Assembly: GCF_011516755.1 (NCBI RefSeq) | Contig: NZ_WOSY01000010.1 | Coordinates: 1-64,000 of the forward strand | Length of the DNA: 64,000 nt | Direction of reading: 5' to 3' | DNA from: Acetobacter conturbans | Lineage (GTDB): Bacteria > Pseudomonadota > Alphaproteobacteria > Acetobacterales > Acetobacteraceae | Part shown: piece by piece, positions 27,350-37,267 of the stretch | Position numbering within the stretch: the stretch's first letter is position 1 | Layout of the letters: every line of letters begins with the position of its first letter | Notes under the pieces: generated by a model | Told to the model about the DNA's origin: nothing | Databases searched by the model: none | The model's input: only the letters and a program-made list of their open reading frames with translations | Translations under genes and position numbers: made by a program

Positions 27350-28426
27350 TTATCGTGGACGCGTAAGAACAGCTTTTGATATGGAATTATCTGTGCAGTC
27401 TATTACCACCTGATCAACAGTATAAACCACAGAGTCAAAAGATGTGTTTGTTCCCGTCAACTTGACTAACTGGCGCGTGGAAACACTTACAGAAGGATGG
27501 AGATGAATCTCAACCGTTTTCCCATGCGCTACAATTTCGCTATATCTTTGTTGAGCCAGAATCTTACATTGATCAGTAGTCGTTCCTACCGGTGCTGTAA
27601 AATTAAATGCCTGTCCTGTAGTCACACCTTCCGGATAAGAAGCCGTATGAGTGATTTTCTGACGGGCATCCCATGATGAAATGACTACATAAATACTGTC
27701 TGCATATAAAAGATCATGGGAAAGCGTCAGATCAAGTATCGGACCTGATGAAAAATTCTGACTTCCATTGTTCCCGTTCCAAGTCAGACTGATCAGGTTC
27801 GTGCTGGTATCAGGTTGTTTAAAATGCAGCGTCTGATCATCCACCCATAAATCATAGCCATAATCACGCTGGATACCCACACATAAGTCCCATGCCGTTT
27901 GATAGCGATGCATACCCGACAATCCGTGCGCCTTATGCTCATACTGGTAAAACTGTCCGATAAATCCAGTCGTGCTATCTACGTCCGCCTCAAGACCGAC
28001 CTGTTCCGCCAGATATGAAATCGCATCGGAACCCGTCATATTGAGGAAAGAATGACCCGCAAGTTCATAACTGATCAACTTCGATGACCAGTCTCTTCCC
28101 CACATGCGAAGCGTTCTGTCCGACACATTGAAACGGGACTTATCCACACCTCCAGAAAAAATTTTTGTCTTGCTATAATCTTCTATCTTTCCTGTTTCCG
28201 AAACTCCCACATAAATGCTGACCGTCGCGCCACTATCAAATAATGGAATAGTCTGTAACGTCTGCGCCAGAGAGAGCGTTGCCTCGAAAGTGCTGGCCTC
28301 CGCCATACGGGACTGAGTGACCCTCACATGCTGCGGAATAAAGGAATTACCTACTCCATCAGTAATGATGACCTGCGATGAAATCGCGGATGGAACACTC
28401 GATAAATCGGAAAGGAAAGATGACAT
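27350..28426 (-). CDS. Phage late control D-like tail hub protein
   Basis: A 358-residue protein at the upstream end of the baseplate module, in gpD position. It begins with a beta-rich domain (FEATLSLAQT, ATVSIYVG) and has SYLAEQVGL and WDLCVGIQRDYGYDLWVD in the middle, as in hub proteins around the spike. No sequence upstream in the window encodes gpX, gpU or tape measure, which normally precede it. The gene is intact and uses ATG at 28426. Confidence 0.78.
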   Translation of the reverse strand: MSSFLSDLSSVPSAISSQVIITDGVGNSFIPQHVRVTQSRMAEASTFEATLSLAQTLQTIPLFDSGATVSIYVGVSETGKIEDYSKTKIFSGGVDKSRFNVSDRTLRMWGRDWSSKLISYELAGHSFLNMTGSDAISYLAEQVGLEADVDSTTGFIGQFYQYEHKAHGLSGMHRYQTAWDLCVGIQRDYGYDLWVDDQTLHFKQPDTSTNLISLTWNGNNGSQNFSSGPILDLTLSHDLLYADSIYVVISSWDARQKITHTASYPEGVTTGQAFNFTAPVGTTTDQCKILAQQRYSEIVAHGKTVEIHLHPSVSVSTRQLVKLTGTNTSFDSVVYTVDQVVIDCTDNSISKAVLTRPR

Positions 28427-28670
28427 ATAAATCGCTGAAAATTATTTCTTTCTGACTATCTGTCCCCTATGTGGCTCACAAGTAATTCCAGAACGATCCC
28501 TCCCACGCCTCCCTTACAGGACAGAGCATCAAACTCTGATCGTTTGATCGCAGGCCACGGCCGAGGTTCCCCGTTCTCACAAACATAGCCTTTCGACAAA
28601 ATCGCCATGGGGGACGTTTTGAGCCTTGCCTCCCCGGCATGTCTTCGGTATGAGCAGAGCCACTGAGGCC

Positions 28671-28745
28671 GGGTGCGTAGCTCAGCGGTAGAGCATCGCC
28701 TTCACACGGCGGGGGTCACAGGTTCAATCCCTGTCGCACCCACCA
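28671..28745 (+). tRNA. tRNA-Val(CAC)
   Basis: A 75-nt cloverleaf with acceptor GGGTGCG/CGCACCC, D arm GCTC/GAGC, anticodon loop TTCACAC (anticodon CAC), T arm ACAGG/CCTGT with loop TTCAATC, and encoded CCA. Its 5' end faces the baseplate block. It reads GTG valine codons. Confidence 0.95.
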
Positions 28746-28784
28746 CGGTCTTACTTGTCATGTCACGTGATTGTCGTGCTCAGG

Positions 28785-31010
28785 TCAGTTTATGATCTGC
28801 ATGCGGATGGAACGCGATCTCTCCACAACATTGATCGCGACCTCTCGTCCCACCCGGACCAGCCGAACCGTCAGATTTTCCCCCCCGACCGCCAGATTGA
28901 AAAGCGTCAGTTCATCAATTGACTGCGGCAGAGTCGGGCGCAGGAACTGCACCGCCACATTCCCCGGATCGTACTGTAGCCCCAGCACCGCCTGAAGCAA
29001 TGCCGGGAGCGTGGCGGCCGCCCACGCCTGCGGTGAACAGGCGACCGGATACCGCACGGGGCCTTCCGCCCGACTGCGAGTAAAGCCACAGAAGAGTTCA
29101 GGCAGCCGCCTCAGATCCGAGTAGAGAGCCGCGTCATTCAAAGCCTCGAAAATACGGGCAGCCTCGGCACGATAACCATGCCGGGCAAATCCCATCGCAA
29201 TGAGAGCGTTGTCATGCGGCCACACGGATCCATTGTGATACGCCATCGGATTGTAGCGCGCTTCCCCTTCCGGAATGGTCCTGATCCCCCAGCCGGAAAA
29301 TGAGTCCCTGCGCATCAGCGTCCGGACAACACATTCCACCCGTTCCACAGGCGCGATGTCCGTCAGTAGAACATGCCCGGCGTTTGAGGACCGGACAACA
29401 CACTGGTGCTTCTGCCCATCAAGCGCCAGAACATAGGTGCCCAGTTCTTCATTCCAGAATTTGACATTGAAGGCGACGCGAAGGGCAGCGGCTTTTTCGT
29501 CCTGATACGCTGCATAGGCAATCTGACCGAGCCGCCGCCCTATATTCGCAGCAGCCCGCCGGGCGGCATAGACGTAGGCCTGCACTTCGCACAACGCGAT
29601 CGGCCCGACAGCCAGCGTGCCATCCGCATGGAAAATACTGTCGTAACTGTCCTTCCACCCCTGATTGGCAAGCCCTTCCTTGGTGCGCCGCTCATATTCG
29701 ACAAATCCATCACCGTCACGATCCCCGAAGCGTTCGATCCAGTCGATGGCCCGGGTTATATTGGGCCAGAGCTGGCTGAGCGTTCCCACATCGCCTGTCC
29801 TGTCGAGATACTCACCAGCCAGCATGACGAAGAGGGGCGTGGAATCAATGGAACCATAGTAACACCGGAACGGCACCTCCCCCAGTTCCGCCATCTCACC
29901 CAGCCGCACCTCATGCAGAATCTTGCCGGGTTCCGCATCTGCCGCCGGATCTTCCTTTTCCGCCTGTTTCATCGCCAGATATTGCAAAACACCTTTGGCG
30001 ATCTCTGGATCAATCCACAGTGTCTGCAAAGCCGTGATCAGCCCGTCACGCCCGAACACGGTGCTGTACCAGGGCACTCCCGCGTAAGGATAGGGTCCCG
30101 TCTTTTTATCAGTCACCAGCATGTAAATATCGCAGATACAGCGGCGAATAGCTTCGTTGAAAGCTTCATTCGATGACGCGATGGCTGATGCGCGTGATGA
30201 ACTGCGTCTTAGCGCACGGCGAGCCTGCACCGCCCCTTCCAGAAAAGCCCTGGGGGGAGGCTGAGGGTGCTCCTCTGTCGGATCGCACTGAATTTCCAGA
30301 TGAATCAGGATTTTCTGACCCGGTTTGATCGTAAAAGAGAATATCGCACGATCGGAACTAAGAGTTTTTGGAGTGGGACAAAAGCGCAAACGCGTCGTGC
30401 GCAGATGATCGTCCAGCCCTTTGTATCTGAGCGTGACCGTATCCCCGTCCACTTCCGGTTCCAGACTTTCTCCGCGATGATCCCGCTTCATGCCACGCGC
30501 CTCGAAAAGGTCCGCAAAATCGGCGAAAAACCGTAAATCACACTGAACGTCGTGCGTTTTCACATCGAAATTTCGGATTTCGATCCGCTCGAAACAACTC
30601 CCGTTCCAAAGAAACCGGGATCGTAATACATGCAGAAGATCATGACCCAGCCGGGAACCATCCCGAAGCTGCAAGCTTTCGTTCGTCAAATTGACGGACA
30701 GCATGATGTTGTTTTCACGCACAACCGATGACAGCAGCACCGGCCGCTGATCTCCGAGGCGAAATATCAGCCCCGACAGATAACGTGTGTCACGATAATA
30801 CAGCCCGTCGGCAATATCCTGTCCCCACAGAATGTCTCCAGTCTGATCGAACACACCAAAAAGGTCGCCTTGTTTGAGCGCATGCAGCCGCCGACTGGAC
30901 AGGATGGCATTTCCCGCCAGCGTCAACGCCATGCTGTCATCAAGCGTTTGCGGGGGATTTTCGCCGACTTCCAGCTTTTCCGGCGGGGGATCTTCTCGCT
31001 GTACATCCAT
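28785..31010 (-). CDS. Amylo-alpha-1,6-glucosidase / glycogen debranching-type enzyme
   Basis: A 741-residue protein with the two-domain layout of bacterial debranching-type glucosidases: an N-terminal beta domain (WGQDIADGLYYRDTRYLSGL, ending near residue 265) and a C-terminal (alpha/alpha)6 barrel. Y-S-T-V-F-G-R-D-G-L-I-T and Y-Y-G-S-I-D-S-T-P-L-F mark the barrel, N-Q-G-W-K-D-S holds an acidic candidate catalytic residue, and YHNGSVWPHDNALIAMGF is the second. The family cleaves alpha-1,6 branches or related alpha-glucosides; the true substrate is uncertain. No signal peptide is seen, so it is cytosolic. It stands alone between tRNA-Val and the transglycosylase. Confidence 0.82.
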   Translation of the reverse strand: MDVQREDPPPEKLEVGENPPQTLDDSMALTLAGNAILSSRRLHALKQGDLFGVFDQTGDILWGQDIADGLYYRDTRYLSGLIFRLGDQRPVLLSSVVRENNIMLSVNLTNESLQLRDGSRLGHDLLHVLRSRFLWNGSCFERIEIRNFDVKTHDVQCDLRFFADFADLFEARGMKRDHRGESLEPEVDGDTVTLRYKGLDDHLRTTRLRFCPTPKTLSSDRAIFSFTIKPGQKILIHLEIQCDPTEEHPQPPPRAFLEGAVQARRALRRSSSRASAIASSNEAFNEAIRRCICDIYMLVTDKKTGPYPYAGVPWYSTVFGRDGLITALQTLWIDPEIAKGVLQYLAMKQAEKEDPAADAEPGKILHEVRLGEMAELGEVPFRCYYGSIDSTPLFVMLAGEYLDRTGDVGTLSQLWPNITRAIDWIERFGDRDGDGFVEYERRTKEGLANQGWKDSYDSIFHADGTLAVGPIALCEVQAYVYAARRAAANIGRRLGQIAYAAYQDEKAAALRVAFNVKFWNEELGTYVLALDGQKHQCVVRSSNAGHVLLTDIAPVERVECVVRTLMRRDSFSGWGIRTIPEGEARYNPMAYHNGSVWPHDNALIAMGFARHGYRAEAARIFEALNDAALYSDLRRLPELFCGFTRSRAEGPVRYPVACSPQAWAAATLPALLQAVLGLQYDPGNVAVQFLRPTLPQSIDELTLFNLAVGGENLTVRLVRVGREVAINVVERSRSIRMQIIN

Positions 31011-31144
31011 GGCGCGCGCTCCTAGACAGATGGTCGTGCTGTCGGGACGAAACTGACGATAGAGATCTTCAGACGTCCTAACGCGTCACACACGCAATCG
31101 TCGCAGGCACGACCGCAAAAAATCGGCAGTGCAGCGAAGAAGGT

Positions 31145-32155
31145 CTAGAAACGTGACGGCATGATCATCGCGGAGCGAATGGCGTGCACAGGGTTAGCCC
31201 TGTAAAATGCGAGCGAATGGCCCCCATTGCCGCCGGACATCGTCGGACGTGACGGCGGCGGAGAGTATCCGTGAACAGCCGGATGAAACGACGTGGCTGC
31301 GGGTGAGCCAGACACTCCGCCACTGGCCACACCAGCACCGCCTGCCGCCGCCGCGCCACCCCCGCCTCCCATCGCCGACAGCGAAGCCGCCGCGCTACTG
31401 GCCGTGACATACGGTGTAGCAGGCTGCGTCATGGGAGACAGCGGACTGACATGAGCCACTGCCCGACCAGTCCCCGGAGAACCGGAACGTGGCCCCATCA
31501 CCCCGGACGGCATCGCCCACGATTCCAGCACTTTCCATTGATAGGCAGTGCCTATTTCCGGCGTGAAGGAATGATATGCAGCAGCAGCGCGGGGCCAGCT
31601 ACCTGTCTTGCTGAACAGTTCATTCAGAAACCGGGCGGCATAAAGCGCATTCGTCACAGGATCAAAAGCGGCGTCGAGCGACGGAAAGGCATCGGCGTGC
31701 TGCAAAAGATTGACCTGCAGGCACCCCACGTCAATCGAACGGATGCCCTGAGCCTGAAATGCCCTCACGGCCTCCACCGCCTGCTGCTTGGTATCGTAAA
31801 CGTATCCCTTACCCTGCGCGTTGACCGTCCAAGGCCAGGGCACCAGTTCGCCGTTCACATGCCGCCCGCTTTCCACGCGCCCCATGGCAACAAGAAACTG
31901 ATCGGGAATATGCTGGGACCGCTCCGCCATCAGAATCGCTGAAGAACAAAGACGGGCATCCGCAGGGGAAATCGCGCCGGATGGGCGTTGGAGCGTCATC
32001 ACAGGCGAGGACGACCCCATCCCGTTGGCAGGGCGCATGCCGGAAAGGACATTTGTCCGTGCAGGCGCGACGGAACCGGCCAGCAGAGATTCGCCCCACG
32101 CCTGTGAAACAGGCAGGGCAAGCGCCCCCATTACGAGAAAAAAAATACGCCGCAT
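31145..32155 (-). CDS. Lytic transglycosylase (SLT domain), exported
   Basis: A 336-residue exported protein. The signal peptide is about 21 residues (MRRIFFLVMGALALPVSQAWG). The SLT domain covers about 70-215: G-R-V-E-S-G-R holds the catalytic glutamate, I-D-V-G-C-L-Q-V-N and A-A-A-Y-H-S follow. It cleaves murein with formation of anhydro-muramic ends. The last 120 residues are low-complexity, with glycine and alanine runs (MGGGGGAAAAGGAGVASGG) and prolines, a likely surface or linker tail. An intrinsic terminator from icd overlaps its first codons (32147-32173), so its expression probably needs its own promoter or read-through. Confidence 0.85.
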   Translation of the reverse strand: MRRIFFLVMGALALPVSQAWGESLLAGSVAPARTNVLSGMRPANGMGSSSPVMTLQRPSGAISPADARLCSSAILMAERSQHIPDQFLVAMGRVESGRHVNGELVPWPWTVNAQGKGYVYDTKQQAVEAVRAFQAQGIRSIDVGCLQVNLLQHADAFPSLDAAFDPVTNALYAARFLNELFSKTGSWPRAAAAYHSFTPEIGTAYQWKVLESWAMPSGVMGPRSGSPGTGRAVAHVSPLSPMTQPATPYVTASSAAASLSAMGGGGGAAAAGGAGVASGGVSGSPAATSFHPAVHGYSPPPSRPTMSGGNGGHSLAFYRANPVHAIRSAMIMPSRF

Positions 32156-32173
32156 CCGGGCAAGATGCGGCGT
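32147..32173 (-). terminator. Intrinsic terminator of icd, overlapping the start of the next gene
   Basis: ACGCCGCAT and ATGCGGCGT form a perfect 9-bp stem with a 9-nt loop. On the minus strand it is followed by A and then eight T (32138-32145). The start codon of the transglycosylase gene (32153-32155) lies inside the second arm, and the T-run forms codons 4-6. Confidence 0.85.
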
Positions 32174-32200
32174 TTTCCCTAATCAAGGGTTAGCAGATGC

Positions 32201-33421
32201 TCACCCGATATGGAGAGCCTTCTGAAGACGCGCATCGATCACATCAAGAAAGGGCTGTGTATCGAGCCATTTCGTGCCCTTACCGACGAGGAGCGCCAGA
32301 TCCTTCGTCATCTCGCCGCCCTCCACCGCTTCCACGCAGACACGCTCAAGCGTCTCGGCAAACTTAACCACCTCCGGCGTGTCATCGAAACGACCGCGAT
32401 AGGCCAGTCCACGCGTCCACGCATAGATCGAGGCAATGGGGTTCGTGCTGGTCGGACGCCCTTTCTGGTGCTCCCGGTAATGACGCGTAACCGTGCCGTG
32501 AGCCGCCTCAGACTCGACGATCGTTCCTGTCGGATCGAGCAGCACAGACGTCATCAGACCGAGACTGCCGAACCCCTGCGCGACGATGTCGCTTTCCACG
32601 TCACCATCATAGTTCTTGCAGGCCCAGACATACCCGCCCTCCCATTTCAGGGCTGAGGCGACCATGTCGTCGATCAGGCGATGCTCATAGGTAATCCCCA
32701 GCTTTTCGAAATCGGCCTTGAATTCCTTGTCGTAAATCTCCTGAAAGACATCCTTGAACATGCCGTCATAGGCTTTGAGAATCGTATTCTTGGTCGAGAG
32801 GTAGACCGGGAATTTACGATCACGACCATAGCTGAGCGATGCGCGGGCAAATCCTTCGATCGATTTGAGGGTGTTGTGCATCCCTAGCGCCACCCCCGGC
32901 CCGTCGAAATCATGCACGTCGAGCACCAGCGGCTCGCCACCGTCCGCCGGAACGTAGTTGAGCGTCACCTTGCCGGGACCGGGAATTCTGGTCTCGGCGG
33001 CACGGTAAATATCGCCATAAGCATGCCGGCCGATAACAACAGGCTTGCTCCAGTGCGGCACGAGGCGCGGCACGTTGGAGCAGATGATCGGCTCGCGGAA
33101 GATTGTGCCGTCAAGGATGTTGCGGATCGTGCCGTTGGGTGAACGCCACATCTTCTTGAGGCCGAATTCCGTCACGCGGCCTTCGTCCGGCGTGATGGTC
33201 GCGCATTTCACGCCTACGCGATACTTCCTGATTGCCTCAGCCGCTTCCACTGTAACCTGATCGTCCGTCTTGTCGCGGTTTTCGATGCCTAGGTCATAGT
33301 ATTTCAGGTCAATATCGAGATACGGCAGAATCAGGCGCTCCTTGATGAAGTGCCAGATGATGCGCGTCATCTCGTCGCCGTCGAGTTCCACGACAGGATT
33401 CTTGACCTTTATTTTCGCCAT
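32201..33421 (-). CDS. icd: Isocitrate dehydrogenase (NADP type)
   Basis: A 406-residue isocitrate dehydrogenase of the eukaryote-like homodimeric group. [21 protein letters not shown], and [10 protein letters not shown] carry substrate and cofactor residues. It oxidises isocitrate to 2-oxoglutarate in the TCA cycle. The start at 33421 ([14 protein letters not shown]) is the family start; the frame is open to 33463. It is a single gene ended by the hairpin at 32147. NADP preference is by family. Confidence 0.95.
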   Translation of the reverse strand: MAKIKVKNPVVELDGDEMTRIIWHFIKERLILPYLDIDLKYYDLGIENRDKTDDQVTVEAAEAIRKYRVGVKCATITPDEGRVTEFGLKKMWRSPNGTIRNILDGTIFREPIICSNVPRLVPHWSKPVVIGRHAYGDIYRAAETRIPGPGKVTLNYVPADGGEPLVLDVHDFDGPGVALGMHNTLKSIEGFARASLSYGRDRKFPVYLSTKNTILKAYDGMFKDVFQEIYDKEFKADFEKLGITYEHRLIDDMVASALKWEGGYVWACKNYDGDVESDIVAQGFGSLGLMTSVLLDPTGTIVESEAAHGTVTRHYREHQKGRPTSTNPIASIYAWTRGLAYRGRFDDTPEVVKFAETLERVCVEAVEGGEMTKDLALLVGKGTKWLDTQPFLDVIDARLQKALHIG

Positions 33422-33649
33422 GACGAGATGTGTTTCCTCTGATGATCTTGCGGAACACGCCACTGGTTGTGACGCGAACAGGCAATCGCCCTAACACGCA
33501 CAACACGGCCACCCAACGGAGGCTCCCGGCTTTTCCCCTCACATTTGCGATAGGAGTCATACAAACGGCGTATGAACTGGCCCGCACCTCATTCACTCAC
33601 GCGTGAGGAACGCAGTTTCTGGATGCAAGGGACCAGCCGACCTTATTCA

Positions 33650-33946
33650 TCAGAACATCGCCTGCGTATTCCCGGCAGCGACGGCCTGCTGCATGCACAT
33701 GTATTTCCCATGCTGCGTCGCGCCATACCAGAAGCTGCCAGGCAGATGATAAACATGCGTTTGCAGGTTCACCCAGACTTTCACGCATGCAGCATTCCCA
33801 GTTGGGCTCACAGACCTCTGATTATCCACGCTTCGGTCACTGACGTTCTGAACGGCCCTGTCACGGGAATGCACCTTCACATCGTCAGCAAAGGCCGCAC
33901 TGCTCATGGTGGCCAGCACGCACAGAGAAGCAAGAATATTTTTCAT
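33650..33946 (-). CDS. Small exported protein with paired-Cys C-terminal motif
   Basis: A 98-residue protein with a signal peptide (MKNILASLCVLATMSSAAFA). The mature part has two halves: a charged linker (KVHSRDRAVQNVSDRSV) and a C-terminal segment V-W-V-N-L-Q-T-H-V-Y-H-L-P-G, F-W-Y-G-A-T, G-K-Y-M-C-M-Q-Q-A-V-A-A-G-N. The H-x-P-G-x-x-x-Y and G-x-Y-M-C-x-x-x-A pattern resembles short periplasmic proteins annotated only as hypothetical. GGAG precedes the ATG by 5-6 bases. A 7-bp hairpin lies upstream at 33963-33982. Function unknown. Confidence 0.65.
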   Translation of the reverse strand: MKNILASLCVLATMSSAAFADDVKVHSRDRAVQNVSDRSVDNQRSVSPTGNAACVKVWVNLQTHVYHLPGSFWYGATQHGKYMCMQQAVAAGNTQAMF

Positions 33947-34418
33947 GAAACATCTCCGGATTGGTTGGATGATGGTCCAACCGTGCAAGAACCCCGGACA
34001 ACTCAGCAAGTAACGCTGCCGTTATTTTCAATAATAAAATTGTGTTTTTCCCACATACACGCCATATTATTTTTACATAAAATTTTCTCTTGAGTTTAAT
34101 GTATTTTAAATATAAATATTATTTTCTCGATATAAAAATTCAACAACTGATTCAATTTCTGTTATGATCATGTACCCATAGAAATATGACTGAACAGATC
34201 AGCAAATAACCAAGCGGCATTTCAACACAGCACTCCATTTACCCAAAGCCGGCCTGAATTTACGTTTTCTGAATATTGGTGAAGCAGCATTGTGCCGCGT
34301 CTTGTTTATAGGCGCATGGTTTCATCTCGCCTGACGGCAGCGTTGCATTCTGCTCGCTATTGTTACAAAATGAAATGTAGACCGTTCTTTAGGTAATATC
34401 GCAGTTAAGGATAATAGA
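33947..34418. other. AT-rich intergenic region, no gene seen
   Basis: A 472-bp, strongly AT-rich stretch between two small envelope-protein genes. It contains a perfect 7-bp hairpin, GGTTGGA(TGATGG)TCCAACC at 33963-33982, in the leader of the minus-strand gene, and probable promoters for both sides. No coding potential was found. The A/T-rich tracts near 34040-34140 could be curved DNA. Confidence 0.5.
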
Positions 34419-34814
34419 ATGCTTCGTAAAATGTATGGACTTACCTCAGCAATAGCCCTGACGGCTTTGGTTTCCCTGTCAGCATGCTCATCGGGCGGCA
34501 ATGAAAGTATTAAAAACGAAACCGGCGCCAGCATTGATCAAAAAATTCAGGACGGCGTCACGACAAAAGAACAGGTAAGAAGCCAGTTCGGCGATCCTGC
34601 CGCTGTGTCATTCACTGACAGCGGGCACGAGCAGTGGAAATACAGCTTCACCAACGCCTCTTCAGATGCCGCGAATTTCATTCCTGTTTATGGTGATTTG
34701 CACCAAAGCAGCCACGGCACAGAGAAGACACTCACCATTATTTACAACGGCAATGTTGTCTGGCACCACGCCATGAGTGCTTCTGCCGTCAAACAGGCTG
34801 GCGGTCTCTTCTAA
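34419..34814 (+). CDS. SmpA/OmlA (BamE-like) fold lipoprotein
   Basis: A 131-residue lipoprotein. Its signal ends in L-S-A-C (Cys about 23). The mature part follows the SmpA/OmlA layout: G-V-T-T-K-E-Q-V-R-S-Q-F-G-D-P as the helix-turn block, E-Q-W-K-Y-S-F, then a beta strand with T-L-T-I-I-Y-N-G-N-V-V. This fold occurs in outer-membrane lipoproteins including BamE. AAGGA lies 7 bases before the ATG. Whether it acts in outer-membrane assembly is unproven. It stands alone, less GC-rich than the core genome. Confidence 0.72.
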   Translation: MLRKMYGLTSAIALTALVSLSACSSGGNESIKNETGASIDQKIQDGVTTKEQVRSQFGDPAAVSFTDSGHEQWKYSFTNASSDAANFIPVYGDLHQSSHGTEKTLTIIYNGNVVWHHAMSASAVKQAGGLF

Positions 34815-35329
34815 GAATTTTCGACCACTCGAAAATGAGCGTATCGACGAAGCATGTGGCATCCACCGCCGCGTGGATCATATCCTTGGCAGCGTCGATA
34901 CGCTTTTCGTCGCAGTTCACAAGACGGCACTTCTGGATCACCCCACAACACGCTGGGCAAACTCTGAGGCTTCAAGGGCGGCCTGATTGATTGCCTGCCG
35001 TATGGCCTCAAATGCCACATCACGACGTCTCAGAGCCTATTGAAGGTTCTGGGCCCCCTGTGTGTTCTGATGATGTCTCGCCGTTGCCCTGTGCGGGCCG
35101 TCAGGGCCTTGCCGACATCATGCCAGCGGCCCTTTCGAGATAATGATAGCGGGCATAAAAGCCAGCCTCGCGTGGTGACGTTCCGCACGTCCTCGATACC
35201 AATTTCCGGGCAGAGGCGTCCGCACAGTTTTTACGACTCTTGATGTGACGCTGGGTCCCATGACGCACAGTCACAGTGTCCGCTCTTTGTATCTCTCAAA
35301 CGCATTGATTTTCATGGGAATAAAAATGC
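34815..35329. other. Intergenic region without a confident gene
   Basis: A 515-bp stretch before tRNA-His. Open frames on both strands are short and show no motif or ribosome site. A minus-strand reading gives fragments such as VAFEAIRQAINQAALEASEFAQRV, so it may hold a decayed gene. Nothing firmer can be said. Confidence 0.4.
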
Positions 35330-35406
35330 TGGGGCGAACGACGGGGATTGAACCCGCGACAACCGGTACCACAAACCGGCGCTCTACCAACTGAGCTACG
35401 TCCGCC
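35330..35406 (-). tRNA. tRNA-His(GUG)
   Basis: A 77-nt gene on the minus strand with anticodon GTG. The acceptor stem is GCGGACG/CGTTCGC, and an encoded G at position -1 pairs with the discriminator C73, the hallmark of tRNA-His. D and T arms are canonical (GCTC/GAGC; GCGGG/CCCGT-type pairing with loop TTCAATC). CCA is encoded. Confidence 0.95.
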
Positions 35407-35469
35407 ACACAGCGGGGCAGCTAATAGAGAAAAAAGAGGCGGTACGTCAACAGGAACCTTTACCTTTTT

Positions 35470-36651
35470 CTATCCCTGACCCAACCAGGCTTCCAGCCGT
35501 GTAAGAGCTTCCTGCAAAATCACAGGCTGCTTGCAGAAAGCAAACCGCACGAGATGCCTGGGGGCGCCTTCCCCACTCTCATCGTAAAAGGCGGAAACCG
35601 GAATAACCGTCACCCCGGCCTCGACACTCAGGCGGCGACTCCATTCCAGATCAGTTTCCAATGGATCGGCCAGACTGCCCGTGCCGCGAATATCGGCAGT
35701 CAGGAAGTAAGTGCCATCACAGGGCAGCACGCCGAACCCAAGAGCCCGCAGCCCGGAGGCCAGAATATCCCGCCGCAACTTCATGTCGGACGAAAGCGTG
35801 TCGAAATAGGCTGTATCCTGATCGAGCCCTGTGGCCACAGCACGCTGAAGATTCGGTGCGGTGGAGAATGCCAGATTCTGATGAGCCTTCGCGATCACAG
35901 CCGCAAGCTGGGCGGGTGCAGTGAGGTACCCCACCTTCCAGCCGGTCATGGAAAAACTTTTGCCCGCACTGCCAACCCGAATGCAGCGATCCCTCATCCC
36001 GGGCAACGTCATGAGTGGTATATGTCGGGCACCAAACGTCAGATGCTCATAGACCTCGTCACAGAGAGCATAGGCATCATGGCGCTCCACCAGCTCGGCG
36101 ATGAACTGGAGCTCTTCCAGCGTGAACACCTTCCCCGTAGGATTCATCGGAGAGTTGAGGATGATCGCCTTCGTCCTGGGCCCGAAAGCGGCTGACAGCG
36201 CCTCGCGCGGAAGGGACCATTCCGGTGGTGTAAGCCGCACGAGTCTGGGCACGGCCCCGAGAAGGCGGATCATCGGCAGATAAGTGTCGTATGCGGGCTC
36301 GATGACCACCACTTCGTCACCGGGATTGAGAAGGGCGGCAAGCGACGAGGCCAGGCCCTCGGTAGCACCGGACGTGACGACCACCTCGCGCACCGGATCG
36401 ACATCCAGAGCGTAGAAACGGGCGTTGGAGCGGGCCACGGCTTCGCGCAGTTCTGGCAGGCCGGTCAAAGGAGCATACTGGTTCCGCCCGTCACGCAGGG
36501 CAGCGGAGGCGGCTTCGACAAGGTGCGCAGGACCTTCCGTATCCGGGAATCCCTGACCGAGATTGATCGCGCCATGCTCTGTCGCCAATGCGGACATGAC
36601 CGTAAAGATGGTCGTCGGCAGCTTCGCAAGCTGATGGTTCAGGGGCTTCAC
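35470..36651 (-). CDS. Class I/II aminotransferase (YbdL/methionine aminotransferase-like)
   Basis: A 393-residue fold type I PLP enzyme. LGQGFPDTEGP near residue 31, TSGATEGLASSLAALL, N-S-P-M-N-P-T-G-K and S-A-G-K-S-F-S-M-T-G-W-K-V-G-Y (PLP-binding lysine) are typical of the KAT/YbdL branch. These enzymes transaminate methionine, aromatic amino acids or kynurenine. The GTG at 36651 has GGAG in good position and is preferred to a GTG at 36657 that overlaps the GGAG. It stands next to tRNA-His and diverges from glnB. Substrate not decided. Confidence 0.85.
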   Translation of the reverse strand: MKPLNHQLAKLPTTIFTVMSALATEHGAINLGQGFPDTEGPAHLVEAASAALRDGRNQYAPLTGLPELREAVARSNARFYALDVDPVREVVVTSGATEGLASSLAALLNPGDEVVVIEPAYDTYLPMIRLLGAVPRLVRLTPPEWSLPREALSAAFGPRTKAIILNSPMNPTGKVFTLEELQFIAELVERHDAYALCDEVYEHLTFGARHIPLMTLPGMRDRCIRVGSAGKSFSMTGWKVGYLTAPAQLAAVIAKAHQNLAFSTAPNLQRAVATGLDQDTAYFDTLSSDMKLRRDILASGLRALGFGVLPCDGTYFLTADIRGTGSLADPLETDLEWSRRLSVEAGVTVIPVSAFYDESGEGAPRHLVRFAFCKQPVILQEALTRLEAWLGQG

Positions 36652-36913
36652 GGGCACTCCGGGGATGCTTGAGCGGGAACGGACGGGCTGCCCGCGCCTG
36701 CCGCGAGCAACTTGCTCAGAAGAGCGAAACTAAGCCGTTCTCCTCTCACGCCGTCAATCACCCCCTGTTTCGCACGCATCTGCCCGTCGGACGCCAATTA
36801 TTTCGGAGTCAACCCGATTGCCCGCGAGGCTAACCCGTGCAACTCTATTGGCGCACCGCAGCCAAAGGTTGTCGGTTCGCAAACGAGATGCGATTACGCA
36901 GCAACAGAACTGA

Positions 36914-37267
<354 letters not shown>

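Larger units (their letters stand above)
24645..28426 (-). mobile_element. Prophage remnant: contractile-tail baseplate module
   Basis: Five adjacent minus-strand genes encode a gpD-like, a gpV-like, a gpW/gp25-like, a baseplate J and a gpI-like tail protein in the usual phage order. The block is clearly AT-richer than its surroundings. There is no integrase, capsid, sheath, tape measure or lysis gene in the window. It is bordered by an IS5 remnant on one side and by tRNA-Val on the other. Confidence 0.8.

Noticed and set aside
23197..28745. tRNA-Arg and tRNA-Val as att sites of the prophage remnant
   Set aside because: No copy of the tRNA 3' end was found at the other border and no integrase is present, so attachment sites cannot be claimed.
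34811..35023. Small frame on the minus strand before tRNA-His
   Set aside because: No motif, start or ribosome site; at most a decayed fragment.
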